A DNA stretch of 48,513 nt from Chitinophagaceae bacterium. GTDB taxonomy: Bacteria > Bacteroidota > Bacteroidia > Chitinophagales > Chitinophagaceae. This document shows positions 1-8,506 of this stretch, piece by piece. Where the stretch lies: contig CANCEU010000018.1 of assembly GCA_947375185.1 (NCBI GenBank), positions 1 to 48,513 on the forward strand. Direction: 5' to 3'. Both the position numbers and the translations under genes were made by a program. Positions within the stretch are counted from its first letter, which is position 1. Each line of letters opens with the position of its first letter. The notes under the pieces are model-generated. The model ran no database searches. It was given only the letters and a program-made list of their open reading frames with translations, and was not told where the DNA came from.

Positions 1-137
<137 letters not shown>

Positions 138-164
138 TTATTGAAAAAAGCGTTTATAATTATT

Positions 165-1334
165 TTAATGATGTGCTCCTTCTGCATGTTCATGATGATG
201 TTCCTCATTTGCCATGCCTATATACATTGCAGTTAACATGGTAAAAATGTATGCTTGCAAAAAGGCAACCAAACATTCAATTACACCAATGAAAACCGCA
301 AATGGTACTGCGATAGCTGAAGCAAAAATCGTCTTGAATATAAAAATGATACAAATCAAACTTAATACTAGAATGTGCCCTGCCGTAATGTTGGCGAACA
401 AACGAATCATTAAAGAGATGGGCTTGGTGAACACACCAATTAACTCAATTGGTGCTAAAAATAACTTCATACTCCAATGCATACCTGGCATCCAAAAAAT
501 ATGTTGCCAATAGTTTTTGTTAGCACTTAAATTAACAACGATAAAAACACAAACCGCTAACATCATTGTGAAAGCGATGTTTCCGCTTACATTGGCTCCG
601 CCTGGGAAGAATGGAATTAGTCCTAAAAAGTTATTCGTTAAAATCAAGAAAAATACAGTCAATAAAAATGGCATGAACTTCGCATACTTCTTTTTGCCAA
701 TGTTTGGAATAGCTAAGTCGTCTCTCACAAACAACACGATAGGCTCCATGAATGATTGCAAGCCTTTTGGTGCTGAAGTAACTCCAGTTTTTTTATACGC
801 TGATGCAGCAGACAAGAAAACGATCAAAATAATAAAAACAGAAACAAATAAACTAGCAACGTTTTTTGTAATTGAAATATCTAGCAATTGCTTGTTAGCT
901 ACTTCATCAATTACACCTTGTTCGTTTACAATTTTTAATTTCCCTTCAACTAATTTGTAATCAAAGTTGCCTTTATAAATGATTGGCTTAAATTCATACG
1001 TTCCATTTTCAAGTTGCTCTAACTCAACTAATTTTTCTGAAGAAAATACTTCGAAACCTTTTGAGGTTTTCAGCATTACTGGTAAATGGATTGACTTATT
1101 GCCCCACAAGTGCCAGCTATGATCATCCTTAATATGCTCTAAAATAGTTTCTGTAACATTGAAAGCTTTTTCCTTTGCATTCACGCCATGCTCAGCTTCC
1201 TGTGAAGCTGTAGCAACAGACTTTGCAGAATCCACATTCACTGTTTTTTCCTGTGCTAATAATGGATTAAAATTAGCCAAGGCAAAAATGCTGAAACTCG
1301 CTACCAATAAAGTTCTTATACGTAAAAAGGACAT
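165..1334 (-). CDS. atpB: F0F1 ATP synthase subunit a
   Basis: Membrane stator subunit that forms the two proton half-channels facing the c-ring. From the ATG at 1334 the product is 389 aa. It begins with a signal-peptide-like hydrophobic stretch ending ...NFNPLLAQ, then a soluble domain of roughly 130 residues, then the multi-helix core. The essential arginine is in SLMIRLFANITAGH, near residue 311. The C-terminus is His/Glu-rich (EEHHHEHAEGAHH). The frame is open up to 1388, but a perfect -7 box lies at 1355-1362, so the longer start would be upstream of the promoter and I reject it. The long exported N-terminal domain is typical of Bacteroidota AtpB and makes it longer than the E. coli protein (271 aa). 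Co-transcribed with atpE. Confidence 0.95.
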   Translation of the reverse strand: MSFLRIRTLLVASFSIFALANFNPLLAQEKTVNVDSAKSVATASQEAEHGVNAKEKAFNVTETILEHIKDDHSWHLWGNKSIHLPVMLKTSKGFEVFSSEKLVELEQLENGTYEFKPIIYKGNFDYKLVEGKLKIVNEQGVIDEVANKQLLDISITKNVASLFVSVFIILIVFLSAASAYKKTGVTSAPKGLQSFMEPIVLFVRDDLAIPNIGKKKYAKFMPFLLTVFFLILTNNFLGLIPFFPGGANVSGNIAFTMMLAVCVFIVVNLSANKNYWQHIFWMPGMHWSMKLFLAPIELIGVFTKPISLMIRLFANITAGHILVLSLICIIFIFKTIFASAIAVPFAVFIGVIECLVAFLQAYIFTMLTAMYIGMANEEHHHEHAEGAHH

Positions 1335-1354
1335 GATACTCTCAAAATTTGCGG

Positions 1355-1362
1355 CAAAGATA
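1355..1362 (-). promoter_or_regulatory. Promoter -7 box of atpB
   Basis: On the minus strand this reads TATCTTTG, an exact match to the Bacteroidota -7 consensus TAnnTTTG, and ends 20 bases before the atpB ATG at 1334. A TTTG lies 23 bases further upstream as a possible -33 element. It decides the start of atpB. Confidence 0.65.
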
Positions 1363-1470
1363 GGAATAAAGCGCTGGAAAATGAGCAAATATTAATAGAA
1401 ACTTAAGCCCGACAATAAAATATTGAATAAACGCAATATGTTGATAATCAGCCAATTAAAAAATTGATGC

Positions 1471-3270
1471 TTATTTTTTTTCTACAAATTGCATTTCGTT
1501 CAAAGTGGTGTAAAAACCGCCTAATTGTAATAGCTCGTTGTGAGACCCCATTTCGACAATCGTCCCCTTATCTAAAACAATGATTTTATCTGCCTTTCGG
1601 ATTGTTGAAAGACGATGTGCAATAACAATTGAGGTTCTTCCTTTTATTAAAGCATCAATAGCTTTTTCAATAAGCTGTTCACTTTCCGTATCGATAGATG
1701 AAGTGGCTTCATCTAAAATTAAAATGGAAGGATTGTATAATAAAGCACGAATGAAACTTAACAATTGCCGTTGTCCCAAACTTAGGGTCGCTCCCCTTTC
1801 CATTACATGATAATCATACCCACCTGGCAATTGCATAATAAAATCATGCATACCAATCATTTTTGCAGCCTCATGCACTTGCTCCATACTAATTGCTGGA
1901 TTACGAAGTGTAATATTATCATAAACCGAACCTGAAAATAAAAATACATCTTGCAATACCACACCTATTGATGCGCGCAGTCTTTCTAGTGAATATGATT
2001 CAATCGAATGATCATCTAATAAAATAGCACCAGATTGATAGGGATACAATCTGTTCAAAATACTAATGATAGATGTTTTTCCACTTCCTGTTGAACCTAC
2101 CAAAGCAATAGTCTGCCCAGCATCTACTTTAAAATCAATTCCTTTTAACACCCAATTAGGCTCAGTATATGCAAACTGCACATTTTTAAATTCAATTTTT
2201 CCATGAATGTGCGCTGGCGCATAGGTGCCGATATTTTCAGTCACGTCCTTATTGTCTAACACTTTGAAAACGCGCTCAGCTGCCACCATTCCCATTTGCA
2301 AAACATTAAATTTATCGGCTATCATTCGTAGTGGTCTGAATATCTGATTTAAAAAAAGAATGAAAGCAACTAACATACCAGCATCTAAAGACTGTCCTGC
2401 TACCCACCAAACAATTAAACCTATGCTAAGTGCCAATACCACTTCAACTACTGGAAAGAAAACGGAGTATGCGAAAATGGCTTTAATGTTAGCTAATTTA
2501 TGTCGCTCATTGATTTTTACAAATTTGTCCATTTCTTTTTCTTCTGCTGCAAAAGCCTGCACAACCTGCATTCCCGAAATATGTTCTTGCACAAAAGCAT
2601 TTAATGCAGCAACTGCGTTACGCACTTGAATAAAACTTTTGTTTACACTTTCTTTGAAAAAATAGGTAGCAACCAACATAATTGGAAATGGTATTAAACA
2701 AATCAAAGTTAATTTCCAATTAATAACAAACATTGTAGTTAAAGTAACAATGATAGTAAGTAAGTCGGCAAGTATCGGTATTAAGCCATCCGAAAAAATA
2801 TCATTTATACTTTCAATATCATTAATAGTCCTTGTGGTTAAAGTTCCAATAGGCGTTTGATCAAATTGACGCATTTCCCAATGCATTATTTTTTCATAAA
2901 CGGTATTTCGCAAATCGCGCACTACTTGTTGTCCCAACCAGGACATTCCAAATGAAAAGAAAAAGCGCAAAACAGTCTCAATTATAATAAATCCAACTTG
3001 AAATAAAGTGATAGCTATAATTAACTGAATGACTTGTGCATGTGCAGCAGCCGGGATAAAGAAATTAACCCATGCAGGAAATGCTACTTGTTTGCCGATT
3101 GCTAAATTTACCGTTGACTGAATAAGAAAAGGTCGAACAGGTGTTGCAAAAGCCAGAATAATTGCCAATACTACATTGCTCCAAAAAATGAATCTATATG
3201 GTTTAACAAAAGAAAAGACTCTTGTTAAGATAGCACTTTTGAACATTGGTTTTGGCTGCGTTGACGACAT
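1471..3270 (-). CDS. ABC transporter, fused permease and ATPase (exporter type)
   Basis: A 599-aa half-transporter of the MsbA/MdlB-like type IV exporter family. The membrane domain covers about residues 25-330. The nucleotide-binding domain has Walker A GSTGSGKT near 392-399, signature LSLGQ near 496, Walker B ILILDE near 516-521 and the H-loop His near 552 (IAHRLS). The signature is LSLGQ rather than LSGGQ, a variant seen in some heterodimeric or MdlB-like exporters. It is monocistronic, with a -7 box 7 bases before the ATG. It would act as a dimer in the inner membrane; substrate (lipid, drug or peptide) cannot be told from sequence. A second exporter half-transporter is encoded at 25049-26818, but the two are far apart and nothing shows they pair. 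Confidence 0.9.
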   Translation of the reverse strand: MSSTQPKPMFKSAILTRVFSFVKPYRFIFWSNVVLAIILAFATPVRPFLIQSTVNLAIGKQVAFPAWVNFFIPAAAHAQVIQLIIAITLFQVGFIIIETVLRFFFSFGMSWLGQQVVRDLRNTVYEKIMHWEMRQFDQTPIGTLTTRTINDIESINDIFSDGLIPILADLLTIIVTLTTMFVINWKLTLICLIPFPIMLVATYFFKESVNKSFIQVRNAVAALNAFVQEHISGMQVVQAFAAEEKEMDKFVKINERHKLANIKAIFAYSVFFPVVEVVLALSIGLIVWWVAGQSLDAGMLVAFILFLNQIFRPLRMIADKFNVLQMGMVAAERVFKVLDNKDVTENIGTYAPAHIHGKIEFKNVQFAYTEPNWVLKGIDFKVDAGQTIALVGSTGSGKTSIISILNRLYPYQSGAILLDDHSIESYSLERLRASIGVVLQDVFLFSGSVYDNITLRNPAISMEQVHEAAKMIGMHDFIMQLPGGYDYHVMERGATLSLGQRQLLSFIRALLYNPSILILDEATSSIDTESEQLIEKAIDALIKGRTSIVIAHRLSTIRKADKIIVLDKGTIVEMGSHNELLQLGGFYTTLNEMQFVEKK

Positions 3271-3277
3271 ATGGGGG

Positions 3278-3285
3278 CAAAGTTA
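3278..3285 (-). promoter_or_regulatory. Promoter -7 box of the ABC exporter gene
   Basis: Minus-strand TAACTTTG matches TAnnTTTG exactly and ends 7 bases before the ATG at 3270, so the 5' leader would be only a few bases. The divergent rel promoter is about 40 bases away. No clear TTG at -33. Confidence 0.55.
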
Positions 3286-3327
3286 CATTATCTGCTTGTT
3301 GTTTGTAAAAATCATCTCGCTTTTATG

Positions 3328-3335
3328 TATTTTCG
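3328..3335 (+). promoter_or_regulatory. Candidate promoter -7 box of rel
   Basis: TATTTTCG matches TAnnTTTG at all but one fixed position. A TTTG at 3302-3305 lies 22 bases upstream, an acceptable -33 spacing. The box ends 6 bases before the GTG start at 3342, so the message would be leaderless or nearly so. Confidence 0.45.
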
Positions 3336-3341
3336 TGATAA

Positions 3342-5600
3342 GTGGATTACTCAGAAAACGATATTAAACCAACAATTGTAACAACTTACAATTTAGACGA
3401 AGAACAAGAAAAAAAAGAAATTGTTCGAAAGTATCGTGCCTTATTGCGCGCACTAAGACCTAAAATAAAAAAGGGAGATAAAGAATTATTAAGAACCGCT
3501 TTTGAGATGGCCGCTAATGCGCATAAAACAATGCGAAGAAAAAGTGGCGAGCCCTATATATTTCATCCCATTGCTGTTGCCATGATTTGTGTAGAAGAAA
3601 TTGGCTTAGGGGTGCGAAGTACCATATGCGCATTATTACATGACACCGTTGAAGATACGGATATCACATTGGATGATATTAAAAGTGAATTTGGAAATGA
3701 AATTGCTAAAATAGTTGATGGATTAACTAAGATTTCGACCGTGATGGATACGAATAGTAGTCAACAAGCGGAGAACTTTAAGAAAATTTTATTGACACTT
3801 ACCGATGATCCAAGAGTTATATTAATTAAGCTATCCGACCGCTTACATAATATGCGCACGCTAGACTCTATGAAACAAGAAAAGCAATTAAAAATTGCTT
3901 CTGAAACTATTTGGGTATACGCCCCATTGGCACATAGAATGGGATTGTATAATATTAAGACGGAGTTGGAAGATTTGTCCATGAAATATTTAGAGGCAGA
4001 TACCTACAAAGAGATTGCCAAAAAATTAGCAGAAACCAAACGCGAAAGAACTAAATATATAAATGAGTTTATCCGCCCATTAAAAGACAAATTAACAAAT
4101 GTTGGATTCGAATTTGAAATTTATGGAAGACCTAAAAGCATTCACTCTATTTGGAATAAAATAAAAAAGAAAGGAGTAAGTTTTGAAGAAGTATATGACT
4201 TGTTTGCCATCAGGGTTATTTTAGATGCGCCTATTGAAAAAGAAAAGGAGGAATGTTGGAAAGTATATTCAATGGTTACCGACGAATACCTCCCTTCACC
4301 CGAAAGATTAAGAGATTGGTTAAGCAATCCAAAGAGCAATGGTTACGAAGCATTGCATACCACAGTGATGGGACCACAAGGAAAATGGGTGGAAGTGCAG
4401 ATAAGAACCAAAAGAATGAATGAGATTGCAGAGAAAGGCTTAGCTGCACATTTTAAATATAAAGAAGGTTCTCAAAGCGAGGATAGATTTGATAAATGGT
4501 TCATGCAAATTAGAGAAGCGCTGGGCAATCAGGATGAAGGTGGAATTGATTTTTTACAAGATTTTAAAACCTCTTTTCTTGCGGAAGAAATTTATGTATA
4601 TACTCCGAAAGGGGATGTAAAAATGCTGCCCACCAATAGTTCCGCATTAGACTTTGCTTTTTTTATTCATACCGCTATTGGATCAAAATGTATTGGAGCA
4701 AAAGTGAACCATAAACTAGTTCCGATTAGTCATAAATTAAGAAGCGGGGACCAAATTGAAATTATTACTAGCAATAAACAAAAGCCAACCGAAGACTGGT
4801 TAAACAATGTTGTTACCGCAAAGGCTAAGAATAGTATCAAGGATGCATTGAGAGAAGAGAAGAAAACTATTGCAGAGGAAGGCAAATATACTTTACAAAG
4901 AAAACTTGAGGGCATAGGAGCAGTTTACAATCCATACAATATTGATCAAGTAATGAATTATTACAAATTACATAGTCAACTTGATTTATTGTATAAAATT
5001 GCTACAAAAAATATCGATTTAAAGGAGCTGAAATTATTCCAAGTTATAGGCGATAAAATTGAGGCGCCTAAACCATTAATTACCCCAACCGAGGTTGGCC
5101 ATGATCAAAATATTCAAAAACATATTCCCAAAAAAGAATCTGAATTAATCATTTTTGGAGAATCAAGTGATCAAATTAAATATACACTTGCAAAATGTTG
5201 CAACCCTATTCCGGGTGATGACGTTTTCGGGTTTGTAAGTACCGGAAAGGGGTTAATAATACATCGAACAACCTGCCCAAATGCAACTCAGCTTTTAGCC
5301 AATTATGGACACAGAGTTGTAAAAACTAAGTGGGCGAAAAATAAAGAAATTTCTTTCCTAACGGGCCTTAGTATCATTGGACTCGATGACGTAGGAATAG
5401 TCAATAAAATAACAAATATCATAAGTGGTGAACTAAAAATTAACATTGCCGCCCTAACTATTGAATCCAAAGAAGGACTTTTTGAGGGCACTATTAAAGT
5501 GTATGTCCACGACAAAGAAGAGCTTGAAGAGCTAGTAGATAGAATTAAGTCACTTAATGGCATTCAACAAGTAAATAGGTTTGATACCGAACAAGTTTAA
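3342..5600 (+). CDS. rel: Bifunctional (p)ppGpp synthetase/hydrolase, RelA/SpoT family
   Basis: Makes and degrades the stringent-response alarmone from GTP/GDP and ATP. The product is 752 aa, a full-length long RSH. The HD hydrolase domain is intact (FHP at 74-76, HDTVED at 100-105, LSDRLHN at 164-170), so hydrolysis is expected. The synthetase domain has YGRPKS at 261-266, YDLFAIR at 285-291 and NGYEALHTTV at 333-342. A TGS domain follows at about 414-475, then a Cys-rich segment (KCCNPIPGD), then a C-terminal ACT domain. The start is GTG: an in-frame TAA sits directly before it at 3339-3341, and no other start precedes the conserved region. Single gene, divergent from the ABC exporter. Confidence 0.95.
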   Translation: MDYSENDIKPTIVTTYNLDEEQEKKEIVRKYRALLRALRPKIKKGDKELLRTAFEMAANAHKTMRRKSGEPYIFHPIAVAMICVEEIGLGVRSTICALLHDTVEDTDITLDDIKSEFGNEIAKIVDGLTKISTVMDTNSSQQAENFKKILLTLTDDPRVILIKLSDRLHNMRTLDSMKQEKQLKIASETIWVYAPLAHRMGLYNIKTELEDLSMKYLEADTYKEIAKKLAETKRERTKYINEFIRPLKDKLTNVGFEFEIYGRPKSIHSIWNKIKKKGVSFEEVYDLFAIRVILDAPIEKEKEECWKVYSMVTDEYLPSPERLRDWLSNPKSNGYEALHTTVMGPQGKWVEVQIRTKRMNEIAEKGLAAHFKYKEGSQSEDRFDKWFMQIREALGNQDEGGIDFLQDFKTSFLAEEIYVYTPKGDVKMLPTNSSALDFAFFIHTAIGSKCIGAKVNHKLVPISHKLRSGDQIEIITSNKQKPTEDWLNNVVTAKAKNSIKDALREEKKTIAEEGKYTLQRKLEGIGAVYNPYNIDQVMNYYKLHSQLDLLYKIATKNIDLKELKLFQVIGDKIEAPKPLITPTEVGHDQNIQKHIPKKESELIIFGESSDQIKYTLAKCCNPIPGDDVFGFVSTGKGLIIHRTTCPNATQLLANYGHRVVKTKWAKNKEISFLTGLSIIGLDDVGIVNKITNIISGELKINIAALTIESKEGLFEGTIKVYVHDKEELEELVDRIKSLNGIQQVNRFDTEQV

Positions 5601-5689
5601 GTCGTAACAATAATTGGCCATTATTTACTTACCCTTATTTATGTTAAGAATTTATATTGAGATTAATAGGTAATAAAGCTTACTACACT

Positions 5690-5697
5690 TATTTTTG
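5690..5697 (+). promoter_or_regulatory. Promoter -7 box of purA
   Basis: TATTTTTG is a perfect TAnnTTTG box ending 19 bases before the ATG at 5717. It lies inside the open frame that could otherwise extend back to a TTG at 5657, which argues for the 5717 start. Confidence 0.6.
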
Positions 5698-5716
5698 TGC
5701 TCTCAAACAACAAACC

Positions 5717-6979
5717 ATGGTAGATGTAATTTTAGGCCTTCAATGGGGTGACGAAGGAAAAGGAAAAATTGTAGATTATTTTGCTCCAAAGTATGACATC
5801 ATTGCAAGGTTCCAAGGTGGACCAAATGCAGGGCATACTTTGTATGTAAATGGTACTAAAATGGTTTTACACCAAATACCTTCTGGTATTTTTCATCAGG
5901 ATAAAATAAACATTATTGGTAACGGTGTAGTACTTGATCCAGTTACTTTGAAAAAAGAATGCGATGCTGTTGCAAGCATGGGAGTGGATGTGAAAAAGAA
6001 TTTATTTATTTCAGAAAGAACAAATATAATTATCCCTTCACATAGAGCCTTAGATAAAGCTTCGGAATTATCAAAAGGAGAAGCCAAAATTGGTTCTACT
6101 TTAAAAGGTATCGGACCTGCCTACATGGACAAGACAGGAAGAAACGCACTAAGAGTTGGGGATTTATTGGATAAGAAATTTATTAGCAAATACATTGCTT
6201 TAAGAATGAAGCATCAGAAAATCTTAGATAGCTATAATTTCAACGAGGATATCAGCGAAATGGAATCTGAATTTTTCGAAGCAATTGAATTCTTGAAAAC
6301 ACTAAATATTATCAATTGCGAATACTTTATTAATGATCAAATTGCAAAAGGGAAAAAGGTATTAGCCGAAGGCGCACAAGGGTCAATGTTAGATATTGAT
6401 TTTGGAACATTCCCATTTGTTACTTCAAGCAATACAATTTCTGCAGGTGTATGTACAGGACTTGGCATTTCTCCTAAACAAATTGGGGAGGTATTTGGTA
6501 TTTCTAAAGCATATTGCACTAGAGTGGGCAGTGGCCCCTTCCCTACTGAATTACATGATGCTAAAGGAGAAGAGTTAAGAAAAATTGGAAGTGAATTTGG
6601 CGCAACAACTGGTCGCCCACGTAGATGTGGCTGGATTGACCTTGTGGCACTTAAATATACTTGTATGATTAACGGGGTAACTCAAATCATTATGACTAAG
6701 GCTGATATATTAGATTCATTTGAAACCTTGGATTTAGGAGTGGCCTATGAAATGGAAGGAAAACAAATAGACTACGTTCCTTTTCAATTGGTTGGCACAC
6801 CTGTAACACCTGTTTGGAAAACAATGCAAGGATGGAATACAGACTCAACACAAATGAAAAAAGAAAGCGAATTGCCTGTTACAATGAAATCATATATTGA
6901 ATTTATAAATACCTATTTAGGTGTACCCGTTAAGTTTGTTTCAAACGGGCCAGGCAGAGATCAAATTATACATCTTTAA
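5717..6979 (+). CDS. purA: Adenylosuccinate synthetase
   Basis: Joins IMP and aspartate using GTP to give adenylosuccinate, the first committed step to AMP. The product is 420 aa, the normal family length. The N-terminal signature GLQWGDEGKGK (7-17) includes the catalytic Asp, and NAGHT follows with the second catalytic His. The IMP/Asp-binding stretches (GTTLKGIGPAY-like, GATTGRPRRCGW) and the C-terminal GPGRDQ are all present. The frame is open from a TTG at 5657, but the 20 extra residues match nothing in the family and cross a -7 box, so I start at the ATG. A strong stem-loop follows the stop. Confidence 0.97.
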   Translation: MVDVILGLQWGDEGKGKIVDYFAPKYDIIARFQGGPNAGHTLYVNGTKMVLHQIPSGIFHQDKINIIGNGVVLDPVTLKKECDAVASMGVDVKKNLFISERTNIIIPSHRALDKASELSKGEAKIGSTLKGIGPAYMDKTGRNALRVGDLLDKKFISKYIALRMKHQKILDSYNFNEDISEMESEFFEAIEFLKTLNIINCEYFINDQIAKGKKVLAEGAQGSMLDIDFGTFPFVTSSNTISAGVCTGLGISPKQIGEVFGISKAYCTRVGSGPFPTELHDAKGEELRKIGSEFGATTGRPRRCGWIDLVALKYTCMINGVTQIIMTKADILDSFETLDLGVAYEMEGKQIDYVPFQLVGTPVTPVWKTMQGWNTDSTQMKKESELPVTMKSYIEFINTYLGVPVKFVSNGPGRDQIIHL

Positions 6980-6984
6980 TATTA

Positions 6985-7037
6985 AAAAAAAGGATTTTTT
7001 TTCTAGATTTAATTAATCAAAAAAAAGTCCTTTTTTA
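6985..7037 (+). terminator. Intrinsic terminator after purA
   Basis: An A-run, GGA, T-run arm (6986-7002) pairs with an A-run, GTCC, T-run arm (7020-7036) through about 17 pairs, one of them G-U. The loop is 17 bases and a short T tract closes the right arm. It separates purA from the acidic-protein gene. Confidence 0.65.
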
Positions 7038-7089
7038 TTTGGCAAATAAAAAAAATGGTTGAAATTTTACAGTGTAATTTCAATGAACT

Positions 7090-7446
7090 ATGGCAGTAAA
7101 AACAACTAAAGAAAAAAAGTCCGCTTCTAAAAAAACCGATTTAGATCCTGCGGAAAAAGTGAGTAAATCAGCTTCAAAGAAAAAAGTTGTTGATGATGAT
7201 GCAGATGCATCTGATGTTGACGATGACATGGAAGAAGAAGCCGACGACGATTGGGGTAAAGCTGAAGATGATGATAGCTGGGATCCTGACTTTGAAGAAT
7301 TTGATATTCCCAAAAAAGCAACTAAAAAATCTGGGAAAGGGAAAAAAGGAAGTGATGACGAAGATGACCTTGGGTTAGATGATGACTTGAATTTAGATGA
7401 TGATGACTTGTTTGAAGACAAGGATGAATTTGATGACGATTTCTAA
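7090..7446 (+). CDS. Small, very acidic protein with lysine-rich N-terminus, unknown function
   Basis: I do not recognise a named family. The product is 118 aa in two parts. The first 33 or so residues are Lys/Ser/Thr-rich (AVKTTKEKKSASKK). The rest is dominated by Asp and Glu in runs such as DDDADASDVDDDMEEEADDD, broken by WDPDFEEFDIP and a second basic patch (KKATKKSGKGKKG, about 75-88). There is no signal peptide or membrane helix, so it is probably cytoplasmic and largely disordered. Such charge-block proteins can bind basic proteins or mimic nucleic acid, but that is speculation. The ATG at 7090 is the natural start. The ORF is set off by the purA terminator upstream and a convergent gene downstream. 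A Ser-rich antisense ORF is a shadow. Confidence 0.75.
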   Translation: MAVKTTKEKKSASKKTDLDPAEKVSKSASKKKVVDDDADASDVDDDMEEEADDDWGKAEDDDSWDPDFEEFDIPKKATKKSGKGKKGSDDEDDLGLDDDLNLDDDDLFEDKDEFDDDF

Positions 7447-7476
7447 TGCATCATAGTTCCATCAAAACTTAAATAT

Positions 7477-8463
7477 TTATTCCTTAATGGAATACAAAGA
7501 TTGTAAAGAGGCCTGTAAAATATCATTTTTATGGGCCTCAAATATTTCTAGCCTATCCTTAGGCATCTTTAATGAATAGGATTTACCCGAAGAAACGGTT
7601 TGGTCAAATTTAGGATTCATCAAACTCAATTCCTTTTCATCTAATTTCAAATAAGTGGCAATAACTGAAATCCGAAATCGTCCACTTACTATGATTTCTC
7701 TTAAATCAGTTTGCAATAAAATGCTGTTTTCTTTTTTCAATTTTGCAGCGGATTGAACATTTACTTTTTCGAATATATCAGTCCCATTTGCGTTTAGCTC
7801 CTCAAATACATAATGCGTAGCAATAAATTTTTTGACATGATTTCTAGTTTCCAAGGGAAGCTCATATTCAAGTTGCCAAAAATCCTTAGTTCCTTTTTTT
7901 TGTATGGCTTGCTTCACCCTTCCGGCGCCACCGTTATAAGCAGCAACCACTAAAAGCCAATCACCAAACTGTGCGTATAATTCTTTAAGTAAACTTGCCG
8001 CAACCTGAGTGCTTTTATGGTAATCGGTTCTTTCATCAATCGGAGCTGTTTTTAGACCAAATCGTGCCGCTTCATCTGGCATTAATTGCCAAGGTCCTAC
8101 AGCCCCGGCCCAAGAGATTAGATTGGAACTTAAATGACTCTCAATAACACTTAAATATTTTAGCTCAACTGGAATTCCATTTGCTGTCAAAATTTCATCG
8201 TATAAATTAAAATAGGGTTTTGCCCAAGTTTTCATTCTAATTAATTCCGGCCCTTGTTTATCCATATAGCTTTGTATAAAACTAACTGCCTTAGGATTTA
8301 ATTGAAATGTAAAAGGCTTTTCCTTATTACCTGTGGAGGAAATAGTAAACAAACTTGAAAACCCCACCCTCAAATTTTGATCACTATCGGGTTTGTTTTT
8401 TGATAATTGTGCTTGTATACTATTCATTACAAACATGAATAGCGTTAACAAACCAATTCGCAT
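7477..8463 (-). CDS. Lytic transglycosylase, MltD-like (SLT domain)
   Basis: Cleaves the MurNAc-GlcNAc bond of peptidoglycan, forming 1,6-anhydro ends. From the ATG at 8463 it is 328 aa. A signal peptide (MRIGLLTLFMFVMNSIQA) is followed by a linker, then an SLT domain with the catalytic Glu near 108 in VIESHLS, then AVGPWQLMP and AAYNGGAGRV. The C-terminal 80 residues resemble a degenerate LysM-like module (RISVIATYLKLDEKEL). The open frame begins at 8499, but the shorter start puts the Arg and hydrophobic core of the signal peptide at the very N-terminus. TATCTTTA, one off the -7 consensus, lies just upstream with a TTG 21 bases before it. Last gene of the tatA-gatA cluster, only 43 bases after gatA. 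Confidence 0.88.
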   Translation of the reverse strand: MRIGLLTLFMFVMNSIQAQLSKNKPDSDQNLRVGFSSLFTISSTGNKEKPFTFQLNPKAVSFIQSYMDKQGPELIRMKTWAKPYFNLYDEILTANGIPVELKYLSVIESHLSSNLISWAGAVGPWQLMPDEAARFGLKTAPIDERTDYHKSTQVAASLLKELYAQFGDWLLVVAAYNGGAGRVKQAIQKKGTKDFWQLEYELPLETRNHVKKFIATHYVFEELNANGTDIFEKVNVQSAAKLKKENSILLQTDLREIIVSGRFRISVIATYLKLDEKELSLMNPKFDQTVSSGKSYSLKMPKDRLEIFEAHKNDILQASLQSLYSIKE

Positions 8464-8506
8464 AAATTTTTTAAAGATAAATTGAAGATATAATATCATA
8501 CAATAA

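Noticed and set aside
214..960. Two plus-strand ORFs (99 and 147 aa) opposite atpB
   Set aside because: Shadows of atpB on the opposite strand; composition is the reverse complement of its membrane helices and no domain or start signal supports them.
5601..5640. Possible stem AATAAT/ATTATT as a rel terminator
   Set aside because: Only six A-T pairs and no T-run; too weak to call.
7080..7421. 113-aa Ser-rich minus-strand ORF
   Set aside because: It is the antisense of the acidic protein; Asp codons read as Ser/Ile in reverse. The forward ORF has the better start and context.
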